Shown: positions 17,585 through 26,036 of the stretch, piece after piece
Numbering within the stretch: the stretch's first letter is position 1
Layout: each line of letters starts with the position of its first letter
Origin: CAVQRC01 sp963715045
GTDB lineage: Bacteria > Planctomycetota > Planctomycetia > Pirellulales > Lacipirellulaceae
Reading direction: 5' to 3'
DNA: 64,000 nucleotides
Assembly (NCBI GenBank): GCA_963715045.1
Contig: CAVQRC010000004.1
Span: forward strand, 806,001 to 870,000
The notes under the pieces: model-generated
Database searches by the model: none
Seen by the model: only the letters and a program-made list of their open reading frames with translations
What the model was told of the DNA's origin: nothing
Translations under genes and position numbers: made by a program

Positions 17585-18325
17585 ATGTCACGTACCGATG
17601 GCCGCCGCGCCAATCAGCTTCGCCCGCTAAAGGTCAAACGCCGCTTCACCCGCAGTTCGCCGGGCAGCGTCTTGATTTCTGCTGGCTCGACGACCGTGCT
17701 TTGCACCGCCAGCGTAGAGCAACGTGTTCCCGAATGGATGGCAGGACGTGGCACAGGTTGGATTACTGCCGAGTACAACATGTTACCTGGCAGCACGAAC
17801 CCGCGGAAACGTCGTGATCGAGTTAAAGTCGACGGAAGAACCACGGAAATCCAGCGATTGATCGGGCGCAGTCTAAGAGCCGTTGCCGACCTCGCTGCGC
17901 TGGGCGAACATCAGATAAACATCGATTGCGAAGTCCTAGAAGCGGATGGTGGGACGCGAACGCTGAGCATCTCGGGAGCGCTGATCGCGATGGTCGACGC
18001 CCTGCGTTCGATCAAGACTCTCCCCGATCCGGCACGTTACCCGCTGCGAGACAGCGTTGCCGCAGTGAGCGTGGGGATTGTGTCCGGCCAACCGCTCCTG
18101 GATCTCGATTATGTCGAAGACGCATCCGCGAGTGTGGATATGAATCTTGTGATGACGGGTGCGGGCCGATTTATCGAGATTCAAGGAACGGGAGAGGAGT
18201 CGACGTTCGACGATTCCGAACTGGAAGCCATGTTGCGGCTCGGTCGGCGTGGAATCCGTCAGATCACACAACTTCAGCGGCAATCGCTCGGCAAATCATG
18301 GAAGTTCGGTCCTCGTCCCGCGTGA
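17585..18325 (+). CDS. rph: Ribonuclease PH
   Basis: Phosphorolytic 3'-5' exoribonuclease that trims tRNA 3' ends. Family blocks are MSRTDGRRANQLRPLKV at the start, GSVLISAGSTTVLCTASVE, ERVPEW-like QRVPEWMAGRG, GWITAEYNMLPGST, EIQRLIGRSLRAV, IDCEVLEADGGTRTLSISGA and GRFIEIQGTGEESTFDDSEL. The 246-residue length is standard. It is transcribed divergently from the thioredoxin-like gene, with a 211-base shared upstream region. Confidence 0.96.
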   Translation: MSRTDGRRANQLRPLKVKRRFTRSSPGSVLISAGSTTVLCTASVEQRVPEWMAGRGTGWITAEYNMLPGSTNPRKRRDRVKVDGRTTEIQRLIGRSLRAVADLAALGEHQINIDCEVLEADGGTRTLSISGALIAMVDALRSIKTLPDPARYPLRDSVAAVSVGIVSGQPLLDLDYVEDASASVDMNLVMTGAGRFIEIQGTGEESTFDDSELEAMLRLGRRGIRQITQLQRQSLGKSWKFGPRPA

Positions 18326-18363
18326 CCGGGTACCGAGAGAACGCAGAGCTTGTCGCCACGGCG

Positions 18364-19410
18364 TTAGAAGCTGTAGGCCGGTTCCACAATCTCGATCCCT
18401 CGAGTGTCTCGCAGCCCACCAGCCCGCGTCGACATCGCTTTGAACACAGCGTCTTCGATGTCGTAGCTCAACGACTGCACGGATCCGTCGGCGACGAGGA
18501 AATTCGTTCCGCCCGGATGATAACTGTAGTAGTGGTCGAGGTTCAGCGAAGCTGCGTTGGAGGCATTGTCCCGCGGGAAGAGTCCGAAAAGGGTGCCCAG
18601 GGTTGCATCCCGCTCACCGTCCCCCAGACCAATCGCGCACAGGTTCCAACCCCAACCGAGATCGTCGGGAAGGCCGCGTTCCCCAACGATCAAAGTCTTG
18701 GATGTTCCGTCCAGAATCTGTCGCATCGTCACTCCACTATCCGTGTAGAGGATTCCCGTCCAGTTAAATCGTACAGGGAGAACGCCGGGATTGGGCCGCT
18801 CGATTCCCGAAACGCCAAGATAACTGGTAAGCGTGTGGTTGCCAAAATCGCCACTGAATCCGTCAGGCTGATTCCGATCGTCATAGGTCAAATCACCGAG
18901 TGCGTCGGAGGGGCAGATCACGATGTCCAGAATTGCTTGTGCCGGCGAAGAACGGTTCGATGCGACGAGTGAGTTTAGATACTCGTAACATGAGTCACCA
19001 ATGCGACCACCGTGGGTGAAGTCGATCTGATCGTGCATCGCGGATTCTTCAATGTAGGGCAGAAAGAGTGCCCGAAACGTCCACCACTCGTTGTAGACGA
19101 TCCCTGACGGAAAAGATCCCTGCGAATCGTGGTAGTTCTGCAGGGCGAGTCCGAACTGCTTCAGGTTGTTCTGGCAGCTCATCCGCCGGGCAGCACCCCG
19201 AGCAGCCTGAACTGCGGGGAGAAGGAGTGCCACGAGGATGCCAATGATGGCAATCACTACGAGCAATTCGACAAGAGTAAAACCGACACGTCGGGTTCTA
19301 GAGCCGATCCCAGATCTGGTTTGAGCAACTGAATTTCCCGGCCGTGGGACGCGTTCACTTGGGTTCTGGAATAGGCATTGAGATAGGTAGTTAGTGTGAG
19401 ACACAGCCAT
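18364..19410 (-). CDS. DUF1559 domain protein with prepilin-type N-terminal motif
   Basis: It has the prepilin motif GFTLVELLVVIAIIGILVALLLPAVQAARGAARRMSCQNNLKQFG near residue 43, preceded by a longer, basic leader than usual. The C-terminal block YYSYHPGGTNFLVADGSVQSL is typical of the family. The ATG at 19410 is the only clear start, and a shorter leader may be used. It is the last gene of a minus-strand block that begins with another DUF1559 gene at 21433. Confidence 0.9.
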   Translation of the reverse strand: MAVSHTNYLSQCLFQNPSERVPRPGNSVAQTRSGIGSRTRRVGFTLVELLVVIAIIGILVALLLPAVQAARGAARRMSCQNNLKQFGLALQNYHDSQGSFPSGIVYNEWWTFRALFLPYIEESAMHDQIDFTHGGRIGDSCYEYLNSLVASNRSSPAQAILDIVICPSDALGDLTYDDRNQPDGFSGDFGNHTLTSYLGVSGIERPNPGVLPVRFNWTGILYTDSGVTMRQILDGTSKTLIVGERGLPDDLGWGWNLCAIGLGDGERDATLGTLFGLFPRDNASNAASLNLDHYYSYHPGGTNFLVADGSVQSLSYDIEDAVFKAMSTRAGGLRDTRGIEIVEPAYSF

Positions 19411-19477
19411 GGCTCGCTGAGTGCAGACGATTGGATCGAGTACGAAAAACCGAATCCCCCTCCGGCCGGTTTATCCG

Positions 19478-19903
19478 TCAAATTTCGATATTGATCTCGT
19501 AGGGTTCGGCTGCGGGGACGGTCACTTCTCTGGATGCAGGGTCTGCATTTGCAGCAGGCGCCTCAACCGGAGCAGCCGACTTCCCCTGCCGCGGTGCGGT
19601 CGGAATGGCTTCATCAACAAAAATCGAAACTACATAGGCTCCGGGGACCGGACCATTGTCTGCCGTGAAGGCGTAGCTCCCGTTGCTGACCGTAGCCATC
19701 GCCGCCGGACCACCCTGAGTTGGCCGAAACTGCAGTCGCCCTGACACTACCGGCCGACCCTGCAGCGACACGGCTCCGTGTACAGGTTTTCGAGGCAACT
19801 TCGATTCGGAGCCGCATCCCCAGAGGCCGACTGCGACTGCCGCGACAACCAGACGTAGCGCTCTGAACAGAGCGAATTGCCGTTGGCTACCTCTCGCTAC
19901 CAT
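19478..19903 (-). CDS. Lipoprotein with carboxypeptidase-regulatory-like beta-sandwich
   Basis: The start MVARGSQRQFALFRALRLVVAAVAVGLWGC gives a lipoprotein signal with the lipobox LWGC. The mature part has the pattern KPVHGAVSLQGRPVVSGRLQFRP and GSYAFTADNGPVPGAYVVSI, as in the small planctomycete lipoproteins encoded beside DUF1559 genes. These resemble the carboxypeptidase regulatory-like domain. The longer frame to 19969 adds residues with no signal character. Its function is unknown. It probably sits on the outer side of the membrane. Confidence 0.78.
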   Translation of the reverse strand: MVARGSQRQFALFRALRLVVAAVAVGLWGCGSESKLPRKPVHGAVSLQGRPVVSGRLQFRPTQGGPAAMATVSNGSYAFTADNGPVPGAYVVSIFVDEAIPTAPRQGKSAAPVEAPAANADPASREVTVPAAEPYEINIEI

Positions 19904-20076
19904 CTCATGGCCAATCGTACCGCATCGCGTCGAAAGCTTGAACTCCCGGCCTTCGCCCCGGGGTGTCATTCGCGCACGGTTGCCGCACCCTTCCCGTTTT
20001 CAAGCTGCTTTGGTTCGTGTCCAAGAGCGTCTGGTACGTCCGGCAGCCAAATCCTCACTCGCCGCCGCCGCACGGT

Positions 20077-20259
20077 TCAGTTGATCTTCGTTGAGGCCCC
20101 TCCGCCTCCCGAACCGTCGCTTCCGATCGTTTTAAGTTTCTCCGCGCCAGGAGGAGGGGCCGGATTCTCAGGTTTCGTTACCCGTTCCGACTTTCCGCAC
20201 CCCAGAATACAAAACATCGTCGCTGCGACCAGGACGTAGCCGAGATTCCGCATGCACAT
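20077..20259 (-). CDS. Very small lipoprotein
   Basis: The start MCMRNLGYVLVAATMFCILGC has the lipobox ILGC and yields a mature peptide of about 40 residues rich in Pro, Gly and Ser (SDGSGGGGASTKIN at the end). It lies between a DUF1559 gene and another lipoprotein gene on the same strand. The frame extends to 20352, but that part overlaps the upstream gene and has no signal character. An ATG two codons later (20253) is equally possible. Confidence 0.65.
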   Translation of the reverse strand: MCMRNLGYVLVAATMFCILGCGKSERVTKPENPAPPPGAEKLKTIGSDGSGGGGASTKIN

Positions 20260-20323
20260 TTTCCTTGCTCGACGGTGAGTTAGATCTCGAATGGACGGCC
20301 GCGACAGAAAAATCGATCGTGGC

Positions 20324-21433
20324 CTATTGGCTCGAAAGGTCGACGTTCTCACCGTAGCGCATCGATGTTAGAGCCTCGTAAACGGCCGGTTCAATCGATT
20401 TGTTGAGACGTTGCACTGAGCCGTCGGCCATGGTGAATTGCACGATATCGCCGGCGTGAAGGCTTCCGAATTTTACCCAAGACGTCTGGAATTGGGAGTC
20501 TGCGTCGACCTCGTTGTCCCCACTGTCCTGGGGATCAAGGCCGAAAATCGAGGGCAGGCATACGCCGGTGATCCACGCGTGAGCGATGGTTCGCCCTGAT
20601 GTTCTTCCACCATTGCCGTCGTCGATGTTGGTCCCGATTTCGCCGGGGGCTTCGCCGCAGAGGATCGTCTTGGACGTTCCGTCGGTAATGTTGCGTGCCT
20701 GCGTTTCGGACCGAATGGTCAGAATTCCGATTTGCTCATTCAGAGCCTGGCGGCCGGCGCTGGTCGACTCTCGGAAGCGGCCGATCAGGCCTTGAGAGCC
20801 GGCATAATCCGAGATGCCGAGATTGAACTCATCCGTCCCGAAAACTCCAATGGTCATCACGAAGAAAGCACCGCGAATGTCGGTCCAGAATATGGCAGTG
20901 GTTGCATTTGAAGGCGGTCCGGTCGGGTTCGAGGGGCACAATAGGGAAGAAATCTGATACTGCGCGGCCGTGAAGGATTGCGGATGTACGGTGTCGAACC
21001 AGGGGTCGTCGCAGGAATTGGCTCCCAGTTGCATCTCTGAAGTGATCAGGTCGTAGCCGCCGGCCTCCTCAAGGTAGGGCATGATCTGTCCAATCCAGCC
21101 TACCCACTGATTCCGCTCAGTCGAATTGAGCGCTTCGTTGCCGGGGGCGCAGCCCGTACCAGGTACGATCAAGCCGCGCGGACCTAGATAGCCCGGTGGG
21201 AACTGACGCCGAGCGGACTCGAAGTTCAGCGTTCCAAGACCAAGCTGTTTGAGGTTGTTGGTGCATTGGGTGCGTCTTGCTGCCTCCCGCGCTGATTGAA
21301 CCGCCGGTAACAGGAGGGCCACGAGAATGCCGATGATCGCGATCACTACCAACAGCTCCACCAACGTGAAAGCTCGAAACCGGCGCGACTGATGCACGGG
21401 ATCGTGGGAATAGGTCGTCAACAGATATCCCAA
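20324..21433 (-). CDS. DUF1559 domain protein with prepilin-type N-terminal motif
   Basis: The protein has the prepilin motif FRAFTLVELLVVIAIIGILVALLLPAVQSAREAARRTQCTNNLKQLG. The middle is the DUF1559 body and the end is FGSLHAGDIVQFTMADGSVQRLNKSIEPAVYEALTSM. Its length of 369 residues is normal. It is the first gene of the minus-strand set DUF1559, small lipoprotein, lipoprotein, DUF1559. Confidence 0.92.
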   Translation of the reverse strand: MGYLLTTYSHDPVHQSRRFRAFTLVELLVVIAIIGILVALLLPAVQSAREAARRTQCTNNLKQLGLGTLNFESARRQFPPGYLGPRGLIVPGTGCAPGNEALNSTERNQWVGWIGQIMPYLEEAGGYDLITSEMQLGANSCDDPWFDTVHPQSFTAAQYQISSLLCPSNPTGPPSNATTAIFWTDIRGAFFVMTIGVFGTDEFNLGISDYAGSQGLIGRFRESTSAGRQALNEQIGILTIRSETQARNITDGTSKTILCGEAPGEIGTNIDDGNGGRTSGRTIAHAWITGVCLPSIFGLDPQDSGDNEVDADSQFQTSWVKFGSLHAGDIVQFTMADGSVQRLNKSIEPAVYEALTSMRYGENVDLSSQ

Positions 21434-21989
21434 AGTATTTGCACTCCTTCCCAGAAATGCGCTTGAGGCGACTCAGGATGTGAATCTCAGTCGGCGTCCC
21501 TCCCCTGGTACGCCATCAACTGGATTGCATGTTCCCCCGCGGGAATTGCCAGGGGGGTGTCGCTACCATTCTTGCTGTTCCACAGGATGCGAACACTACC
21601 TGTTGAAGTGGATGTCGGTCCGCATTCTAACCGTTGTCGTCTATTTTGGCCGCAAGTTGCCCACATTCTAGTCCTTGCAAAAAATGCGGGCAAACAACAG
21701 GCAGGTGAGGATTCGGGATCTTCGGGTGAGGAATCGACCCGGACTGTCTCGTATCGCGGTCCCGGGGGGGCCGGCCGGCAAATCCGTTGCGATCGGCCAA
21801 TGTTGCTGCCGATGACTCGAGCGATCTGCTTGCCAGTCCGTTTTCAGACCCCGGCGGTGGCAGGGGGGGGCTTGCCAGGCGGGGGGATACGGCATTTTTG
21901 CGTCGCGGCAAGTCGTGCTTTGCGTCAAGTAAGCGGAGTCCGATCGGTCATTGGAATCCTCGTTTTACACAGGAATTGCAACCCCATCT
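21434..21989. other. Intergenic stretch without a recognisable gene
   Basis: It lies upstream of the DUF1559 block and 3' of yraN, and contains G-rich runs (around 21766 and 21868). A short minus-strand frame at 21487-21693 ends close to the DUF1559 start, but it has no recognisable start or family. I see no RNA gene. Confidence 0.4.
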
Positions 21990-22442
21990 TCAATAAAGAG
22001 ACGTCTGATCCGTGCTTTCGAAAGCACTGACGAAATGGCGAATGGCAGCCGGCCGCGGGCTGTGAGCGGGCCAGGCGATGGCCACGACGTCGAAGCGGCA
22101 TCTCTGCCCAAGAAGGCCCCGCGACCTCAAGAACGCAAGTGCGGCTCTCGTTAGTTGCCGTTGCTTCACAATATCCACGGCTTCGGCAGGCGATTCGTCA
22201 CACGCTCCGACGCTCCGCGTTTTGACTTCCACGAATACGATCGTGTTTCCGTCCATCGTGATCAGGTCCAGCTCGCCATAGCGGGTCCTGTGTCGGCGCG
22301 CGACGATCCGATGTTTCCGTCGACGGAGATACTTCGCCGCCTGATCTTCACCCCGTTCACCGAGCGATCGCACAGGCCGCGCACCGCCCAGATTCTGCCC
22401 ACGCCATTTCAGCCAGCTGGGCCACCACCGCCAGGGCGACAT
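21990..22442 (-). CDS. YraN/UPF0102 family endonuclease-like protein
   Basis: The family blocks are LGERGEDQAAKYLRRRKHRIVARRHRTRYGELDLITMDGNTIVFVEVKTR, with the restriction-endonuclease-like D/E-x-K residues in GELDLI and FVEVKTR. KQRQLTRAALAFL and CRFDVVAI follow. The length of 150 residues fits UPF0102, although the biological role of the family is not settled. Its start overlaps the rplS stop by one base (TGATG), which suggests translational coupling. Confidence 0.92.
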   Translation of the reverse strand: MSPWRWWPSWLKWRGQNLGGARPVRSLGERGEDQAAKYLRRRKHRIVARRHRTRYGELDLITMDGNTIVFVEVKTRSVGACDESPAEAVDIVKQRQLTRAALAFLRSRGLLGQRCRFDVVAIAWPAHSPRPAAIRHFVSAFESTDQTSLY

Positions 22443-22822
22443 CAGGATCGTTTGGTTTTCTTGGTGTCGGTGCGGCGTTCCTTGAGCCGGACGGCTTTAC
22501 CGACGCGATCGCGAAGAAAGTACAGCTTGGCTCTTCGGACGATGCCGCTGCGTTTCACTTCGACTTTGTCGATTCGTGGCGAATTCACCGGGAATTTTCG
22601 CTCTACACCCTCATTAGTGCCGGGGACGATACGACGGACGGTAAACGTCTCCCGCGTGCCGCTGCCGCTCTTGGCAATCACCGTACCGGTGAAGATCTGG
22701 ATCCGCTCTTTATCGCCTTCCAGAATTTTCGTGTGTACGTCGACCGTATCGCCGACTGCAAATTCGAGCGGTTCGGCGCGAAGAGAAGACTGCTCGACCT
22801 TCTCCAAGAGTTCATGGGACAT
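22442..22822 (-). CDS. rplS: 50S ribosomal protein L19
   Basis: The start MSHELLEKVEQSSLRAEPLEFAVGDTVDVHTKILEGDKERIQIFTG is the standard L19 N-terminus. GSGTRETFTVRRIVPGTNEGVERKFPVNSPRIDKVEVKRSGIVRRAKLYFLR is the conserved core. The frame extends upstream to 22894, but the extra residues are not part of the family. It is fourth in the operon ffh-rpsP-trmD-rplS-yraN. Confidence 0.97.
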   Translation of the reverse strand: MSHELLEKVEQSSLRAEPLEFAVGDTVDVHTKILEGDKERIQIFTGTVIAKSGSGTRETFTVRRIVPGTNEGVERKFPVNSPRIDKVEVKRSGIVRRAKLYFLRDRVGKAVRLKERRTDTKKTKRS

Positions 22823-22890
22823 GGGTTTGATACCTCTGGGGGTTGTATAAGAGTTGCAGACAATGCGATGTACGTGCGAATCGCACCGCT

Positions 22891-23613
22891 TCACCGCGGG
22901 ACGTTTCCCCGCGGCGGATTTCCGTCGCCCGGGGCTGAAGAGTTCTGTTTCGCTTCTCGCGTACGCCGCAAGCTGTCGGCGTGTCGCCAGCGGGCAACCG
23001 CTTCGTGATCGCCGCTGAGTAACACTTCGGGAACAACGTGACCCCGATATTCGCGGGGACGGGTGTATTGTGCGTGTTCCAGGAGTCGTTCGGGTCCGCT
23101 GAACGAGTCCTGGCGACTGCTCTGTTCGTGTCCCAGGACGCCGGGCACAAGGCGTACTACGGCATCGATCAAGACCATCGCCGCAACTTCTCCGCCATTG
23201 AGTACGAAGTCCCCGATCGAAATCTCCCTCGGTTTGAGGATTTCACTGATTCGCTCATCAAATCCTTCGTATCGGCCACAGACCAGAATCAAACGGGGCG
23301 AAGCAGCCAATTGTTCGACCGTAGATTGGGTGAGCCGATCGCCTCGGGGGTTCATCAACAATAATTGTCCCGGATGGTCGCCTTGTTGCCGCACGGCTTC
23401 GACGCAGTCGACGACGGGCTCAACCTTGAGGACCATTCCAGGTCCACCCCCATAAGGTCGGTCATCGACCTGGTGGTGTTTTTCGGATGACCAGTCACGG
23501 ATGTTGTGGCAGCGAATCTCGACCAGTTCGGCGTCGATTGCCCGGGCCAGGAGGCTCTGACCAAGGTAGCCGGGGAACATCTCCGGAAACAGTGTCAGCA
23601 CATCGAATCGCAT
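22891..23613 (-). CDS. trmD: tRNA (guanine-N1-)-methyltransferase TrmD
   Basis: It methylates G37 of tRNAs using SAM. Motifs include MRFDVLTLFPEMF, DDRPYGGGPGMVLK, LLMNPRGDRLTQ, LVCGRYEGFDERI and the knot region EISIGDFVLNGGEVAAMVLIDAVVRLVPGVLG. The length of 240 residues is normal. It lies between rpsP and rplS, the classical order. Confidence 0.97.
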   Translation of the reverse strand: MRFDVLTLFPEMFPGYLGQSLLARAIDAELVEIRCHNIRDWSSEKHHQVDDRPYGGGPGMVLKVEPVVDCVEAVRQQGDHPGQLLLMNPRGDRLTQSTVEQLAASPRLILVCGRYEGFDERISEILKPREISIGDFVLNGGEVAAMVLIDAVVRLVPGVLGHEQSSRQDSFSGPERLLEHAQYTRPREYRGHVVPEVLLSGDHEAVARWRHADSLRRTREAKQNSSAPGDGNPPRGNVPR

Positions 23614-23646
23614 GACCGTAGTTGCCCCCCGTTTGCATCGCGACCT

Positions 23647-24174
23647 CTATTCCGACTTTTCCTCCCCGCTCTCGCTGCCGGCCTCCTGTGGGGTAGTTTC
23701 GTCAACGGCCGGTTCAGGGGCCTCAGTTTCGGCGGCCGGAGGTGCCTCGGCCTTTTCTGCTTCGGCCGCAGCTGGAGTTTCGGCCTCGGCAGGTGCCTCA
23801 GCCGGCGGGGCTGCGTCGGCAGCCGGTTCGGTCTTCTGAGGGAGTGAGGCCGGCTTGCCCGGATCCGGAATCGGTGTGGGCTGTGCGAGCCGATCAAGGG
23901 CCGCTGCCTGGGCAGTCACATGGGTTCCGTCGGTCCCGTATTTTTTCAGCAGCACCGCCACTTTCTCGCTCGGTTGGGCCCCGACGCCAAGCCAGTAGTC
24001 GACCCGTTCCCGCCGGAAAATCGCCCGCGCGTCGGTTTCGGGAACTGTCGGATCGTAGGTTCCGAGCTCTTCCAAGACCCGCCCGTCGCGAGGTGCCCGC
24101 CCATCAATCGCACAGATCCGGAAGTACGGGCGGTGCTTTCGTCCCAATTTCTTCATCCGTATACGAACTGCCAC
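23647..24174 (-). CDS. rpsP: 30S ribosomal protein S16 with Ala/Pro/Glu-rich C-terminal extension
   Basis: The first 80 or so residues are canonical S16 (MAVRIRMKKLGRKHRPYFRICAIDGRAPRDGR, EELGTYDP, RVDYWLGVGAQPSEKVAVLLKK). The remaining half is a low-complexity tail of Ala, Pro and Glu (PAADAAPPAEAPAEAETPAA), making the protein 175 residues, about twice the usual length. Such acidic extensions occur in some planctomycete S16 proteins. The tail is probably disordered. Confidence 0.95.
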   Translation of the reverse strand: MAVRIRMKKLGRKHRPYFRICAIDGRAPRDGRVLEELGTYDPTVPETDARAIFRRERVDYWLGVGAQPSEKVAVLLKKYGTDGTHVTAQAAALDRLAQPTPIPDPGKPASLPQKTEPAADAAPPAEAPAEAETPAAAEAEKAEAPPAAETEAPEPAVDETTPQEAGSESGEEKSE

Positions 24175-24246
24175 ATCGACTCCTCTGTAAAAAATGTTCA
24201 GGAATCCCGATCCAGGGGGAGCCCCCGCGGGGGGGGCAGGAACTTG

Positions 24247-25734
24247 TCAGTTTGCTCGCCGTTGGTCGCGTTTCCGCCGCCGCATTTCTCGCTCCTTGAG
24301 TTTCTTCATTTTGGCCCGTTCTTGGGAGCTCAAACGCTTGCCAGTCCCTTTCTTCTTGACGTTGAACTGGCCGTTCGGATTGGCAAGGGTCTCACGCTGC
24401 ATGTCTTTGATCATTCGCGTCCGCTCGCGAACACCCTTTCCCGCCATGTCCTTCATCATCCGGGACATGCCTTCGAACATCGTGATCAGGTCTTTGACCT
24501 CGCGGGGCTCGACGCCCGAACCGGCCGCAATCCGCCGGCGTCGGCTCTGATCGATGACTTTGTCGGGATTACGGCGCTCTTCGGCGGTCATCGAGTCGAT
24601 GATCCCGAACATCCGTTTGAGGTCCTTTTCCGCATCGACTTCGCCGAGGGCTTCATTCAGGGCACCCATTCCGGGTATCAGGCCCATCAGCTTCGAAAGC
24701 GGTCCGAGTCGCGTCAGCTGCGACATCTGCTTGCGAAAATCATCGAGCGTGAACTGCCCCTTTTCCAGATTCTCGGCGAGTTTTCGCTGTTCGTCCTCGT
24801 CGAACTCGGTCTGCGCCTTGCGGAGGAGGGCGTCAATATCACCCCCGCCCATAATCCGGCTGGCCATCCCCTCGGGCTTGAATTCCTCAAGTTCCTCGAG
24901 ATGCTCGCCTGTCCCGATGAACTTGATCGGCACTCCGGTGACGTGCTTGACGCTCAACGCCGCACCACCCCGGGCGTCTCCGTCAAGCTTGGTCAGGATC
25001 ACGCCGTCGAGTTCCAGCGCGTCATTGAACGACTTTGCGCTATTCACGGCGTCCTGACCGGTCATGCCGTCGACGACCAGGTAGCATTGCTGGGGCATGA
25101 CCTGGCGATCGATCCGCTCGAGTTGCTGCATCAACTCGTCATCGACATGGAGCCGCCCGGCGGTATCCAGAATGACGGTATTGGCTCCGCTCCGCTTGGC
25201 CTCCTTGACGGCTGCTTTGGAAACGGCAACCGGATCCTTCTGTGTACGGTCGGAGTAGACGGGGATGTCGAGTTGTTCGCCGAGGACGTGAAGCTGGTCG
25301 ATGGCGGCCGGTCGCTGGAGGTCGGCCGCGACGAGCAGCGGTGCCCGACCGGCTTTCTTCAGCAGGCGCGCGAGTTTTCCGCAGGTGGTGGTCTTGCCGG
25401 AACCCTGCAGGCCGCACATCATCAGGACCGTGATCTCATCCGTCCCTTTCAGGTGCAGGGACGAGTCGACGGGCCCCATCAGGTGGACCAGCTCGTTGTA
25501 CACCACGTGTACGACATGCTCCTCCGGTCGCAGAGAGGAAAGCACCCGTTCGCCAATCGACTGCTGGGTCACGCGGCCCATGAAATCGCGAACGACGGCG
25601 AAGCTGACATCGGCCTCGAGCATCGCCTTTTCGACGAGTTTGAGGGCGTCGCGCATGTTCGCTTCGGACAGCTTCGCTTGGCCGCGAAGCGTCTTCATGG
25701 CGGACGCGATGCCAGTCTGCAGCGATTCGAACAT
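24247..25734 (-). CDS. ffh: Signal recognition particle protein Ffh (SRP54)
   Basis: GTPase of the signal recognition particle. The N domain starts MFESLQTGIASAMKTLRGQAKLSE. The G domain has MMCGLQGSGKTTTCGKLA (G1), DTAGRLHVDDELM, TKLDGDARGGAALS and KFIGTGEHLEEL. The M domain is Met-rich (GMGALNEALGE, MFEGMSRMMKDMAGKG). The start at 25734 is chosen because the frame up to 25953 has no family similarity. It is the first gene of the ffh-rpsP-trmD-rplS-yraN operon. Confidence 0.97.
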   Translation of the reverse strand: MFESLQTGIASAMKTLRGQAKLSEANMRDALKLVEKAMLEADVSFAVVRDFMGRVTQQSIGERVLSSLRPEEHVVHVVYNELVHLMGPVDSSLHLKGTDEITVLMMCGLQGSGKTTTCGKLARLLKKAGRAPLLVAADLQRPAAIDQLHVLGEQLDIPVYSDRTQKDPVAVSKAAVKEAKRSGANTVILDTAGRLHVDDELMQQLERIDRQVMPQQCYLVVDGMTGQDAVNSAKSFNDALELDGVILTKLDGDARGGAALSVKHVTGVPIKFIGTGEHLEELEEFKPEGMASRIMGGGDIDALLRKAQTEFDEDEQRKLAENLEKGQFTLDDFRKQMSQLTRLGPLSKLMGLIPGMGALNEALGEVDAEKDLKRMFGIIDSMTAEERRNPDKVIDQSRRRRIAAGSGVEPREVKDLITMFEGMSRMMKDMAGKGVRERTRMIKDMQRETLANPNGQFNVKKKGTGKRLSSQERAKMKKLKEREMRRRKRDQRRAN

Positions 25735-26036
25735 AGGGTTGGATCCAGAGAAACCGGGCATTGTAGCCAACTCTGCGCGAGGCGGGCAATGGCGTGTCCG
25801 CGGGCCCTCGAGATTCTCCGCCTGACACGGTGCGGGCGGCGTCCGACCGGTACGACCGGTGCTGCTGGAAAGAGTCTCCCAGGCCATCGCGGCGCGGCGG
25901 GGATCGAGAGCGACGCACGACCGATCCGATAAGGTTGACAGGGGCGACCACACCAGCGAAGCGGATGGGGCTGCCTGTTCAGGTCCTTGCTGCCCGCTTT
26001 GCGATCAATCATGCCGATCAGGGGAGATGCTCAGAC

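Noticed and set aside
21487..21693. Minus-strand ORF of 68 codons before a DUF1559 gene
   Set aside because: No ribosome binding site, no recognised motif, and composition not clearly coding.
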